A stretch of DNA of 64,000 bases. Origin: Coffea arabica. Lineage: Eukaryota; Streptophyta; Magnoliopsida; Gentianales; Rubiaceae. The notes below the pieces were generated by a model. It was given only the letters and a program-made list of their open reading frames with translations. It was not told the DNA's origin and searched no databases. A program made the position numbers and the translations under genes. The stretch lies in NCBI RefSeq assembly GCF_036785885.1, contig NC_092314.1:14405638-14469637 (forward strand). Direction: 5' to 3'. Of the stretch, positions 1 through 11,341 are shown one piece after another; within the stretch, counting starts at the first letter, position 1; every line of letters begins with the position of its first letter.

Positions 1-19
1 ACGGGAGGCCGAGGCTCTT

Positions 20-1804
20 ATGAAACAACGTGAGGGGCAGTTTGACGCGGAGAGGGACTCTGTGTCCAGGGCAGCGTTGGAGGAGGCAAAGGCTGTGTAT
101 GCGAGGAGTTTGGCGTTGGAGGGTGAGTTTTGGAGGCAGAAGGCGGGCATCAAATGGTTGCAGGTTGGGGATGCTAACTCAGCATATTTCCACTCTCGAT
201 GCAGGCAACGCCGCAATTTTAATTTTGTCGCCCGAATTAAAGATCAATCAGGTGCATGGTTGGAGGATTTACAAGACATAAGGTAGTCCGCAGTGGATTT
301 CTGTTCATCTTTATTTGCTTCTGAACAACATGGGGGCCATTCGCCGGTGCTCCCCTTCTCGGTCCCTCAGTTGACTCCGGCGGACAATGAAATGTTAGCT
401 GCTTTACCGGACATGGAGGAATTAAAGGGGGTGGTTTTCGCGTTGGACGCAGACAGTGCACCAGGACCAGATGGGTTTGGGGCAGGTTTTTATCAACGCT
501 GTTGGGATATTATCCAGTCTGATTTATTGGAGGCGGTTCAGGCTTTTTTCCAGGGTATGCGTTTGCCTAGGAGTTTTACTAGCACATCTATTTTGTTATT
601 GCCTAAGCTCACAGGCGCCATGCAGTGGAAGGACTTTAGGCCAATTAGTCTTTGCAATGTCTGTTCTAAAATTATTTCTAAACTCGTCTCTGATCGATTG
701 GGTAGGGTTCTCCCTGCCTTGGTATCACCGTGGCAGACCGGTTTTGTTCCAGGCAGGGGGATAACGGATAACATTCTTCTGACGCAGGAGCTGGTGGTAG
801 ATTTAGATAGGCGCCTGAGGCACCCAAATCTCATGCTAAAGTTGGACATGGAGAAGGCCTATGACAGGGTCGAGTGGCCATTTCTTTTGTTTATGCTTCG
901 TAAATTTGGTTTTGCGGAACAGGTGGTCGATATTTTCTTTCGTCTGGTGTCTAATAATTGGTTTTCAGTGTTGGTGAATGGTGAGGCTGCTGGATTTTTT
1001 AAATCTTCAAGGGGTGTGAGGCAGGGTGACCCGGTTTCTCCTGGCCTTTTTGTGTTAGTGGCAGAATTTTTAGGTCGAGGGTTACATCATCTGCTGGATC
1101 GTCAGTCTGGTACGCATTTTGTTACGGCAGGGCCTCCGGTGCCGTACCTTGCTTTCGCGGATGACATGCTTCTGTTCACAAGATGCTCAGAGGAGTGCCT
1201 GGTTGCAATAAAGGGTTTTTTGTCGGAGTACGAGCAGATTTCAGGCCAAAGGGTGAATGTCAGCAAGAGCTCATTTTTATTGCCTTCAGGGGCTACGTCG
1301 GAACAGGAGCAGTTGGTGACTCGGGTTCTAGGCTTTCACAGGCAATGTTTCCCATTCACTTATTTGGGTGCTCCTATATATAAAGGCCGGAGGCGGGGTG
1401 TCTTGTTTGATGATATAGTTTCTAAAATGCGGGCCCGTCTGGAGCATTGGAGTACAAAGTTGCTCTCCTTTGGGGGTAAGCTGGTCTTAGTACGGCATGT
1501 CCTGGCTTCATTGCCTATGTATTTACTTCAGGTGTTGAATCCTCCGAAGGCAGTACTCACACGGTTGGGTACCATTTGTAATTCCTTTCTTTGGGATAAT
1601 AAGGGGGAGAGGCGCATTCATTGGTCTTCCTGGGACAAGCTGTGTTTTCCCATAGATGAAGGGGGTCTGGGTTTTCGGTCCTTTAAGGACATGGCATGGG
1701 CTTTTGCGGCTAAACTATGGTGGTGTTTTAGGCTTGGAGAGTCCATTTGGGCAAAGTTCATGCATGCCAAATACATTAAAGGAGTCCATCCTTTGGAGGC
1801 ATAG
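20..1804 (+). pseudogene. LINE ORF2: linker and reverse transcriptase, two in-frame stops
   Basis: The reverse transcriptase of a non-LTR element would copy element RNA at a nicked chromosomal target. The segment 20-286 has the usual linker between endonuclease and RT (WLQVGDANSAYFHSRCRQRR). The RT from 293 shows the fingers motif SAPGPDGFG, LKLDMEKAYDRVEW (first catalytic Asp), SRGVRQGDPVSPGLF and the catalytic FADDMLLF box near 1153-1176, followed by the thumb and the LLSFGGKLVLVRHVL segment. A TAG at 284-286 and a TAG at 1802-1804 interrupt an otherwise continuous frame that goes on into the next entry. No frameshift is visible, so decay is light. The true N-terminus is off-window. Confidence 0.93.
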
Positions 1805-3226
1805 GTAGAGCGGGCTTCAGATACGTGGAGGCGTCTTGTGGCCATTCGTCCAATGGCTGAGCAGAACATTATGTGGTGTTTAGGGGAAGGACTTGTGGAT
1901 TTTTGGAAGGATAGATGGGTTTTTAATGAGCCTTTAGAGAGTGTGGTGGATCGCTCTGACAGGCCTCATTTTATGGTCTCCGAGTTTATTGCTAGGGATG
2001 GCTGGGATGAGCTGCGTCTCGCCCGGTGGGTTCCAGGGTTTGTCGTTCAGGCGATCAAAGAGGTACCTCATGATTTAGCACGGAAGGATATGATGGTGTG
2101 GGTGCCCTCGCCAACGGGAGGCTTCACGGTTAAGTCGGCATGGGAGGTGCTTCGTCAGAGGAGGCATCGATCTCTTGTCGATTCCCTTCTTTGGCCTTCG
2201 GTTTTGCCGGCAAAAATGTCTTTTTTGGCTTGGAGACTGGTGCGTAATTTCCTCCCTCTGGATGTGACATTGCGTTTTCGGGGTTTGGCTTTGCCCTCTC
2301 GGTGCGGTTGTTGCTACCTAGAGGAGGAGGCTCTTTTGCATGTTTTCTTAACTGGACCGGTTGCTTCGGAAGTGTGGAGGAGAGTGTCTGGCCGGTTTGG
2401 GTTTCAGCTGCATAATTGCTCTAGTATGGCGTCTGTTTTTATCTCTTGGCACTTTACGTCAGCTTCCTCTGCGAAGGATCACATTCGGGCTATCATGCCT
2501 ATCGTAGTGTGCTGGTTCCTTTGGCTTGCCAGAAACCAGGAGCGTTATCAGGGTATGCGATGGGAGGTTGGCAGGATACTCCGCGAGGTGGATTATTTTT
2601 TGGATCAGCTAGGCAGGGCAGGTAAGTTTCGTCGGGCGCACTTTGTAGGGGATGCGGATTGTGAGTTACTCAGTTTCATTAAAGTTCCTCCGCGGAGGGG
2701 GGCCCCGTGTGCGGTTGCCTGGGAGAAACCGCCACTGAGTTTGCTTAAACTCAACTCAGACGCTAGTGTGAATCATGGTAGGGCCTCGGGTGGTGGTCTG
2801 TTGCGTGATAGTCACGGGAAATTGATTTTTGCTTTTTACAAAGAATTTGGAGATCATGAGGTGTTGGAGGCAGAAAGTCTGGCTTTGTTGTTTGGTTTGC
2901 AGTTGTGTGTTCAAAGGGGGTGTTGTCCTGCATTGGTAGAGGTGGATTCAAAATCATTGGTGCAATTGGTTGGCTCTGGGGTAATTGCTAAGTGGCCATT
3001 ATGTAATATTTTGAGGAAGGTTAGAGATCTTTTGGACGGTTTTTCGGCCTCTATCTCACATATTTTCCGGGAGGCAAACTCCTCTGCGGATAGACTAGCA
3101 GCTATTGGGGCTGGAGGCACCCGGGTGTATGATCGGGTTCATCAACTGCCGGCGCTAGTTCGGGCTTCCATTAGTCTTGATGCACGTGGTGTGCCGGGCG
3201 TTCGTTGGTTAAGTGAAGAGAGTTAG
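1805..3226 (+). pseudogene. LINE ORF2 C-terminus: zf-RVT and RNase H domains
   Basis: This continues the frame of the preceding RT after the TAG at 1802-1804, with an internal ATG at 1838. The first half holds the zf-RVT region typical of plant LINEs (LPAKMSFLAWRLVRNFLPLD, then CGCCYLEEEALLHVF). The second half is a plant-type RNase H: LNSDAS gives the first acidic residue, EAESLAL the Glu, VEVDSKSLV the second Asp, and REANSSADRLA the last. The frame ends in TAG at 3224-3226. The domain order matches plant L1-type elements with a terminal RNase H. Confidence 0.9.
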
Positions 3227-3363
3227 GATGTGTTTTGGTTGTAACAGTCACTTTTGGGGGGTTTTCCTCCGTCTTTCAGTGTTGTGATTTTTGTTTGCAA
3301 TAAGATTTGGGGCTGGCGCCCCTCCCCGTGTACGGGGTTTGCCAAAAAAAAAACAAAAAAAAA

Positions 3364-3612
3364 GAAACTAAAATCAATCATTTTAATTCTAAGGGACTAA
3401 AATTTTACATCAGTCATATGTGAGGGACTATTGTGCAATTTTTCCAAAATATCAATCAATTAATTAGAATATCAATCATCAATCATTATCCAATGAGAGA
3501 TACTAATTAATTATTAACAAAATCTCAATTAATTAATTAAAATATTAATCACTTTAAAATCAATCATATGGGTCATAATTGCCCCTAAAGGAGGCAAGTC
3601 TTACAAGGTATT
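3364..3612. mobile_element. Right end of a long-TIR DNA transposon, first copy (truncated by the LINE)
   Basis: This AT-rich stretch aligns base for base, with scattered substitutions, with 48856-49107, the right end of the inverted-repeat element described at 47170-49102. Its left part is missing because the LINE at 1-3363 inserted into it. The last bases before 3613 (GTATT at 3608-3612) are the degraded left target duplication of the LTR element that follows; the second copy has ACATT at the same place. The 40 or so bases just before 3613 may belong to exon 1 of the dioxygenase pseudogene, but I cannot show this. Confidence 0.7.
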
Positions 3613-4955
3613 TGACAGGTGTCGAACCTGTGCAATAATAATTACCTACTAAAAAAAAACAAATTTTTGTATATAACGATGAGCAGGGTCGAATCCACAG
3701 GGACTGGAGATAATTCGTTTCTTTTAGAGTCCTGAATAGGGGGAATTTTAGAAAATATAAAAACAACTTAATTAACCAACTAATAAAACAACTAACGAAA
3801 ATAAATAGGAATTAATCAATAGTAGATACGACTCGAACAAAAGATGCAACTTTTCAGACACGGTCCATTTAACTGATTATCGATGCAAATATAATTCAAT
3901 TATTCATTAATACATTGATTATTGCCATCAACAAGCTCTGACAACTAATTTTTCCTTACTTTGTCGATAGGTAAAGTATGACCGTTGACTATTTTTCTAA
4001 CCAAGAAACAATCCTAGGTACGACTGTAAGATTTAATTTCTCGATTGTATTAAGAATTAGAAAAATCCAACCCTAATCAATAAACACGCTACAAGAATTT
4101 ATTTAAATTAGATCACATGTTTCTTTAATATGGAACCAATCACGCTAGTCGCCACTGGCATTAACCAATCAAACAATTACCATTCAACCGGTTAATCTGA
4201 CAGTAGATTATTAAATTAATTCGAATATCGGGTCCTTGACATTCAAATAACACAACAATCATAACAAGTTAAACCAAAAAATATACGAATACCAATGAAT
4301 AAAAGAAATAAGTAAAATAATTCGATCTCACAAATGTTTGGAACCGATGCGTTAAGTTGACCTTAGACTACAAAAAGAAATTTCTCCATTGAGAACAACC
4401 CAAGCAATCCCATTGAAGAAAATTGCATGAACGTTCGACAAAAGAAGAAAACTCAAGAAAAAACGAACAGAAAGGCCAAGCGGCCGTTCTTCTCCTCTCT
4501 AACAAAAGAGTAATGACCCTCTTTTTATTCTTTCTACCTTACGAAGTACTAATCAAACGGGAATCCGACATCCCTTATTCTTTGTTTCCCACTTCACTTC
4601 TACTACTCATAATAAAGGCCTATTGCCTAATTAGAAAAAAAGGAAATAAAAATAATAATAACTCATATTTCCTAATTCAACTCTACAACTAACAAAAATA
4701 ATTAAAGTCTTCCAAATTTCACTAAAGATATCCGTATTTAACTCGAACTAGAAAATCTCCGTGCATGATAAATTTCCGAGTCTTCTAGACTTGAAAGTAA
4801 TTTTTGAAAAATCACCTTTTTTATCATTTTTTGCTCCAGTTTCCTACAATTAGCACCAAATACAAAACATAACTAGAATCAATCAATTAATACAATATTT
4901 AGCTAAATCAAGGGCAAAATAATTATAAATTGAATATCAGTTTTGCACCCTATCA
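3613..4955 (-). repeat. LTR of the non-autonomous element (3' LTR)
   Basis: It is a 1343-bp terminal repeat matching 7952-9294 along its full length with scattered substitutions and short indels. It starts TGACAGGTGTC (the TGATAGG end with one substitution) and ends CACCCTATCA on the plus strand. It contains the short open frame MHERSTKEENSRK..., which also recurs at 55704, so that is an LTR feature rather than a gene. Confidence 0.92.
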
Positions 4956-6863
4956 ATTTCCCTCACACCTAGATCATGCTTGTCCTCAAATTTGAAAAAC
5001 AACAAATCAAACAAATAAGTTCAAATAATGGCTATCACTCAAATTACCCATTGCCAAGATACAATTAAAACACATGTCGAGCACTAGTGGTTAGTCTCCA
5101 AGATATCTCTCTGGTTAGCTTTTATAACCAAAAGACTCTCCCAATTTCTGATTAACCAATCTAAGGATATAGAATATTCAACTAACATTTGTTAGCAAAT
5201 AGTTCGACTATTAAACAAAATACACTTTCACATTTTTCACTATTAGTACATCTTTTTTCTTTTCTAAAATATCTCCACACTTGAGTTTTTTTTTAAATTC
5301 CGGAGAAAAAACTAAGTCCTCAGCCATTCAAACCTTTTGACGCAAACTCCGACATCTACTAAATGAAGGAGCCTGATTACTCAACTCTCATCACTTAATG
5401 ACCACATACTCATAGCTATCACCACTTTTTGACGCAAAAGTCGACACTTTTGGCGAAAACCGCTAGTTACTATGCAACGATAACCAGTGGAGTTTAACCA
5501 AATATGATTCATAGATTAGCAACAAAATAAACTTAAAGATCACAAGTCCGCTTCATCTCCCAAACATGGAGAACTAAGATTAATAGTTGAACCAATTTAC
5601 ATGCAAAATGGCAGACAAATATTTACAATACCTAGAAAAGTTAATAAAAAATGGTCAAAGTCACAAATCTCAAATATTCACCAGAGAGACACGCTTAGAC
5701 TTAACCATGCCATACTTGATACATTAAAACATAAAACCTTAGTAATAGAAAATTTTGAAATATCTAGCCATTGTTAATCAGGAATGACCACAAAAATATG
5801 CAAGAAATGGCAAAAATTGGATAAAATTCGACAAAGTTGAACAAAAATTCCAACAAAAATGCCTACACTTATACTTTTCCAATATACTTTCATGTACTAC
5901 CCCCCACACATACATCTTACATTGTCCCTAATGTAAGAAATAAAAAAAATAAAAGTTGAGGAAGGGAGCAATGAAACTTTCCTGATCATCAGGGGGTGTT
6001 GTGGCATAGCTATGGGTAAGAGGCAAAAGACATGTGAAGCTCGACATTGGCCAACCGACCATCCATTTGATGGACTTGTCTATGCAGGTAAGAAATCTCT
6101 TTTAGTCGTGCACCAATTTGGCCGACAAATTTTAGGGGCTACGATTGCCGACGGTGAAACAAATTGGAGGGGGATGAAATTGGTCCAATAGCAACGGTGA
6201 CCTTCCTTGGGACGTAATAGTCGATGGTGAAGAAAGATGGACAGCTATGGCAAAGAAAATGGAAAGGGAAGAAAGATAGAAAGAAAGAAGAGATGAAAAA
6301 AAAGAAGAGAGAAGGAAAGGAAAGAGAAAAGGAAAGAAAGAAAGAAAAATGTTTTTGTCTCTCTGTTTTTTTTTTTTACTTCCCCCTTGTTGGAACAAGA
6401 CGTAGGCATGTTTTGTTGGTTGAAACTCTTCTGATGATAAAGTTGACTAATTACGAGTTACAACGTGCCCTCTAGGCGCGTGCGTGTCATGTTGCCTTGT
6501 TGGCCTTCAAACTCGAAACATGAGCTCTCTGGGTGAGTAGCCGTGGGCACGGCATGATGGTGTAAACATTTCTGATGGTGGAGCGGATTATTAGCGCATT
6601 ACCATGTGCCCTCTACGCACGGGCACGTCCTGTCAGGAGGAAGTCTTCTGACCATTGAAACATCAAAAATGAAAATTAAACACACTAAATATGAAAAACA
6701 TAAGATAAATATAATGAAACTAATAATAAAATAAAGAAAAAATTGAATTGGGTTACCTCTCAATAAGCGTTTTTCTTTAATGTCTTTGGCTAGACATTGC
6801 TATGCTTGTTCATGGAGGATAAAATCTTATAACTCGTTTCAATGTTTCATCCTTTATGTAATC
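4956..6863 (-). other. Noncoding interior and polypurine tract of the non-autonomous element
   Basis: No supported coding region is seen. Read on the minus strand, the purine tract GTGTGAGGGAAAT lies directly before the 3' LTR (about 4956-4968). Just upstream is the phrase TTTGAGGACAAGCATGATC, which has a close counterpart before the 3' LTR of the Athila element (27557-27592). Two copies of a GTAA..GTCGA..AAAAGG module lie at about 5325-5470. A GA-rich stretch at 6230-6345 is low-complexity. The same interior recurs at 56236-57917. Confidence 0.75.
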
Positions 6864-7811
6864 CTAGTAACCCTCGTAAATAGAATGGTCATTAAGCATA
6901 CTAGTTGCTTTCTTCCATTGACTAGCAGATGGCACCAAACAGTTAAACAATGACCTTAATTCTTCACTTGCTTCTCCATCACGAGCACTTATTGGTTCAA
7001 GATATTTGACCATAGCAACTCCTAACTTATTCCTGCCATGAAACTCAAAAATTCCTGATATAACAAAATTAATCGCACTAGTAGAAATTATAGAATAAGA
7101 GACAGGGCAATGTTGGCTAGAGAATGGAGAAGATGTCACCATATTTGAGAATTGTTTGCTGAATTCATCTACTCGAACAATTAGAGGTTGGGGTTTTATT
7201 TTTTCATTCTCAACTTCCTTTTCAACTGCATCTGTAGATCCTTCTCCTAAGGACTCTTGCCGCTCCTCATCACATGTTAGGGTAATTGCACTCTCATCTT
7301 TCTCAAGATCGATAATAGTATGTGAGGGCAATTCTTCACACATCTGAGAAGCCAATTACATTATTCTAGATGTCAATAGACGCACTCGATCCACCAAATT
7401 GTGAATGTTCATTTGTGTCTCCTGATGAAATCGACATGTGTTAGTAGCTAGTGATTCAATCATTTCTTCAAGAGACATACCTAGTGTGGATGATGGTTCT
7501 CGAGACTCTTGCTATTGAAAATCTATTGGCCCTGTGGCATAATTAAAATTGGAATTATCTTGACATCCTTGATCATATTCATTTGAATAAGGGTCATACC
7601 ACATTTGAAATCGGGGTGAAAAATCTCTAAAAGTATCGATTGGGGCATTCAGGCCATCTTGAAATATGAGGCACCTATCAATTGAATGATTTGAGGCATA
7701 ACAGAATCCACAAGTTGCAACAGCCAGTCTTTCTCCAAAAAAGGTCAATGAATCTAAATAACCATTAGAAAATACACGAGTTTCATTACTCCTCCTAAGA
7801 ATAAAATCCAA
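6864..7811 (-). pseudogene. gag-like remnant of the non-autonomous element
   Basis: Read on the minus strand, one frame runs from at least 7811 to 6864 with two stop codons (after PIDFQ near 7512 and before LASQMCEELPSH near 7358). It contains a CCHC zinc knuckle (CGFCYASNHSIDRC), an amphipathic segment (LEEMIESLATNTCRFHQE) and LPSH...SAITLTCDEE, the counterpart of the LPSK...AITLRSGR segment in the Athila gag at about 18880-18950. This identifies it as the C-terminal half of an Athila-type gag. Capsid and pol are absent. The last 100 residues have no counterpart that I recognise. Confidence 0.78.
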
Positions 7812-7930
7812 TCTATCACAAAAATATTAAATGTTAGCAGTCATAAACTAGTAAAAAAATAATATTAAGAGAAAAATAAAAATAAAAATAAGATGAACTC
7901 AAAAAGACTCAAATTAATTACGTACCAGAT

Positions 7931-7946
7931 CCCGGCAACGGCGCCA
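7931..7946 (-). other. Primer binding site, tRNA-Asp type
   Basis: On the minus strand the sequence is TGGCGCCGTTGCCGGG, complementary to the 3' end of plant tRNA-Asp(GUC) and typical of Athila/Tat elements. It begins five bases from the edge of the LTR at 7952, as expected for the start site of minus-strand synthesis. Confidence 0.9.
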
Positions 7947-7951
7947 AAAAT

Positions 7952-9294
7952 TGATAGGTGTCAAGCCTATGCAATAATAATTACCTACACAAGATAAATA
8001 CAAATTTTTATATATAACGGTGAGTAGGCTCGAATTCACAGGGATTGGGAATAATTCATTTCTTCTAAAGTCCCGAATAGGGGGAATTTTAGAAAAAATA
8101 AAAACAACTTAATCAACCACCTAATATAACAACTAACGGAAATAAATAGGAGTTAGTCAACAGTAGATACGATTCTAATTAAAGGTGCAACTTTTTAGAC
8201 ACAGTCCATTCAACTGATCATCGATACAAAGATAATTTAATTACTCATTAATAGACTAGTTATAGCTATCAACAAACTCTGACAACCAACTTTTCCTTAC
8301 TTTGTCGATAGGCAAGGTACAACCGTTGGCTCTTTCTCTAATCAAGAAACAATCTTAGGTACGATCGTAGGATTTAATTCCTTGATTGCATTAAGAATTA
8401 GAAAAATCCAACCCTAACCAATAAACACGCTATTTAAGTTAGATCATATGTTTTCCTAATATGGGACCAATCATGTAAATCGCCACAGGCATTAACCAAT
8501 CAAATAATTACGGGTTCAACTGGTTAATCTAATAGTAGATTATTAGGTTAATTCGAATGTCGGACCCTTAACATTCAAATAACACAACAATCATAAGAAG
8601 TTAAATCAGAAAATGTATGAATACCAATGAATAAAAGAAATAAGTAAAATAATTCGATCTCACAGATGTTTGAAACCAAGTCTTTAAGTTGACTTTCGAC
8701 TAGAAAAAGAATTTAGCTACTCTCTATTGAGAACAACCCAAACAATTCCATTGATGAAAATTGCGTGAACGTTCGACAAAAGAAGAAAACTCAAGAAAAG
8801 ACGAATAGAAAGGCCAAGCGGCCGTTCTTCTCCTCTCTAGCAAAAGAGTCACGACCCTTCTTTTATTGTTTCTACTCTACGAAGTACTAATCAAACAGGA
8901 ATTCAGTTTCCCTTATTCTTTGTTTCCTACTTCGCGTCTACTACTCATAATAAAGGCCTATTGCCTAATTAGAAAAAAAGGAAATAAAAACAATAATAAC
9001 TCATGTTTCCTAATTCAACTCTACAACTAAAAAAGATAATTAAAGTCTTCCAAATTCCACCAAAGATGTCCATATTTAACTCAAACTAGGAAATCTCTGT
9101 GTGCGATAAATTCCCGAGTCTTCTAGACTTGAAAGTAATTTTTCAAAAATCACATCTTTTATCACCTTTTTGTTCCACCTCCCTACAATTAACACCAAAT
9201 ACTAAATATAAGTATAATCAATCAATTAATAAAATATTTAGCTAAAATCAAGGAAAAATAATTATAAATTGAATAACAGTTTTGCACCCTATCA
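7952..9294 (-). repeat. LTR of the non-autonomous element (5' LTR)
   Basis: This is the partner of 3613-4955 and has the same 1343-bp length. The ends are TGATAGGTGTC and CACCCTATCA. It is followed directly by ACATT, the target duplication, and then by dioxygenase exon 1 sequence. Confidence 0.92.
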
Positions 9295-9391
9295 ACATTC
9301 CAACCATTGATCTTGAGGAAGCTACAGGCATAAACAAGCTGAAGTCATTGAGCCGATTATGAAAGCAAGCCAAGAATTTGTATTCTTTCAG
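9295..9391 (+). pseudogene. 2-oxoglutarate-dependent dioxygenase, 3' end of exon 1 (broken)
   Basis: The stretch encodes (D)IPTIDLEEATG, then after a one-base loss near 9330 QAEVIEPIMKASQEFVFFQ, the end of the N-terminal DIOX_N domain just before the conserved VINHGV. The exon stops at CAG 9391 with a GT donor at 9392-9393, in phase with the VINH exon at 35267. The upstream part of the exon is cut off by the LTR element that ends at 9294; the target duplication ACATT falls within the codons for (D)IP. The family is plant DOXC dioxygenases, hyoscyamine 6-hydroxylase-like by general appearance, but the substrate is unknown and the gene is dead. Confidence 0.82.
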
Positions 9392-9740
9392 GTTCATAGT
9401 ACTGGTTATGTTTGAACTAAAAAATTAAACATAATCCTTGATGATGATTGTCTAAGACCATCATTTGGAACGCATTATTTCCCCATCTCCTATCATCTTT
9501 GATCTAACCATTTCATGCATGTGGGGTTGTCTAGGCTGGAGAAGAGAGGTCTTGAAGGGTATCCAGAGAAGAGATAAGTCCAGGTGGGGCTCCGACCAAT
9601 CAGTCACAATCAGAATGAGGTTTTCGTAGCTTTTGACGATTGACCTATACTGATCAAAAATAACTTTATCTGCATCCGTTAGATTTGACATTGACACTTC
9701 AGATCAAAAGTTAATGATCGGAATAATTTATGGTCCCTTC
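9392..9740 (+). other. Remnant of dioxygenase intron 1 left of the LINE
   Basis: It begins with the intron donor GT at 9392. No coding signal is convincing. The 5' boundary of the following LINE is not sharp, and I could not pair a target duplication with the sequence after its tail at 35232, so the right limit is approximate. Confidence 0.5.
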
Positions 9741-9848
9741 AAATAAGATACTGATTGGAAGAACTACAGATCTACCAGGGTTTGGATGTTTCTAGGGTTT
9801 TCGTGGGTTTAGGGTTTTCAGCTAGGATAGCCTGGGCTTCCAGCCTCC

Positions 9849-10840
9849 ATGGCCGACCAGCCCTCCTCTCTGGGAGAGGGGATACCGCCACAGGATGGCA
9901 GGCAGGCCGCGCACTGTCCTTCTTTTGCGGACGTGGTTTCTTCCAATCAGCCGCTAGGTTTTCAAGCTAAATCCTTTACGTCACTGCTGTTCTCTCTAGG
10001 GCCAAAAGTTCAAGCCGCCACCTCTATTCACAGGGGGGAGCCGGCTATGAGATTTTCTATGGCTGACGTTGAGAGACTTGTGGCCCCTTTCCAATTTGCT
10101 TTGGTGGGCAAATTTTCCAAAGATCGCCCATCCATGAAGGAGCTCCGCAAATTCTTCCAAACTTTGAATTTGAAAGATACGGCCCCGTTGGGTTTGCTGG
10201 ACCGAAGGCACATTCTGATTCGGCTTTTAAATGAGGCGGACTACTACTGCATCTGGTCACGTTCCATCTGGTACATACAGGAAGCTCCAATGAGGGTTTT
10301 CAAATGGACCATAGATTTCCATGTTGATCATGAATCTTTCCTGGTACCTGTTTGGTTCGCTTTGCCAAAGTTCCCAGTTCACTTGTTCCAAAAGAGTGTC
10401 TTTTTGCGATTGTAGGCTGCCTGGGTCGGCCGCTGTGTGTGGATTCCGCGACTGCGCTGGGATTGTATACGTGGAGATGGACCTTCAGAAGGTGCTGCCG
10501 CGTAGGGTTTGGGTTTCTATGGGCGATAGGCTGGGGTTTGGCAAACGTTGCTCCCTGAAAACCTTCCCAAGTATTGCGTTCATTGCCTGTATCAAGGCCA
10601 TAAAGAGGGTGATTGTCGAATTAAGAATCCTGAGTTACGGTCTGAAGTTCTGGGTCAGCCCAAGGTGGAGGGAAAGAAGGCAGTGGCGACATACAAACTG
10701 AAGAGGGTTTCGATGGCTGGGTCTAGGAGGGGAGGAGAAAGGATTAGGTGGGGTCTGCCTACCCTCCAGTGGCCGCGGTTAAGACAGGTGGAACATACCT
10801 GACTGTGGAAAACTCAGGCGAGGGTGACTCCCTGCCTCAG
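9849..10840 (+). pseudogene. LINE ORF1: DUF4283-type domain and CCHC zinc knuckle, frameshifted
   Basis: The start ATG at 9849 follows the repeated AGGGTTT leader. The product begins MADQPSSLGEG and carries a DUF4283-type RNA-binding region (MADVERLVAPFQFALVGKFS through MRVFKWTIDFHVDHES). The frame is lost near 10400. A later frame holds PENLPKYCVHCLYQGHKEGDC (from about 10551), a CX2CX4HX4C knuckle. The protein would coat LINE RNA in the cytoplasmic particle. At least two frameshifts are needed to join the parts. The stretch 10841-11341, up to ORF2, holds only degraded ORF1 tail. Confidence 0.8.
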
Positions 10841-11341
10841 ACTGACAACGCAACTACGGTTGCTTCTCTGGCGCTAACGGGAAGGATTTGGTATCTGCTC
10901 AAAGGACCTTGGCACCAACTGCCCAAGGCGTGGCACCCATTGCTGCCCCAAATCTAATGGCAACGAGCTGCCATCATGTCGAGAGGGTCATGGCCATGGA
11001 CGTGCATGCTCCAGCAGAGGTGGGTGATTGCGTGTGCGCTCAGGAAGTGACTATGAAGGCTAGTAGAGGAAGGACAGGAGCTGACCGTCACGTTGTAGGA
11101 GCTTACCACCATGGGGGGTTGGAGCAGATAGTGGAGGAGGCAATTCAGAGCACTGCGGCGAAGGAATTGGAGCGCATAACAGACGAGATAGTTGGCGAGG
11201 ATGATGGGGAGGAGGCCGCTGATGAGTGGTTTGTTGCTAATCTCACAAGAAAGCAAGAGAGCCTGGTGATTGGCATACAGTGGCCCGCCGCAATAAGAAG
11301 ACAGGTTCTTCTCCTTGCTATGCTACTTTTCCCTCTATTAA

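Larger units (their letters stand above)
1..3363 (+). mobile_element. LINE (L1-type non-LTR retrotransposon), 3' portion
   Basis: The window opens inside ORF2 of a plant L1-type LINE. Linker, reverse transcriptase, zf-RVT and RNase H segments follow in order in one reading frame. After the last stop codon comes a short 3' UTR (about 3227-3341) and then an A-rich tail at 3342-3363. The element has landed in the terminal inverted repeat of a DNA transposon: the sequence right after the tail matches the stretch starting at 48856. Its 5' half (ORF1 and endonuclease) and left target duplication lie outside the window. Confidence 0.93.
3613..9294 (-). mobile_element. Non-autonomous Athila-type LTR retrotransposon, complete (copy 1)
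   Basis: Two 1343-bp LTRs (TGATAGG at one end, CCTATCA at the other) bound a 3-kb interior. A tRNA-Asp-type primer site lies next to the right LTR and a purine-rich tract next to the left LTR, so the element reads on the minus strand. The right flank ACATT (9295-9299) is the target duplication. The left flank is now GTATT, but the block-duplicated copy still has ACATT (49103-49107). Only a gag-like remnant is present; I see no protease, RT or integrase. The gag C-terminal motif and 3' noncoding modules resemble the full Athila element at 14440-29278, so it is probably mobilised in trans by Athila relatives (inference). Confidence 0.9.

Noticed and set aside
4423..4692. 89-codon open frame
   Set aside because: It lies wholly inside an LTR and recurs in the other LTR copies with different lengths.
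6224..6475. Lysine/glutamate-rich open frame of 83 codons (and its reverse-strand twin)
   Set aside because: It is a GA-rich low-complexity tract inside the LTR element interior and recurs at 57506 with a changed frame.
9461..9697. 78-codon minus-strand frame in the dioxygenase intron
   Set aside because: It matches no family, is on the opposite strand to the gene and is no longer than chance would allow.
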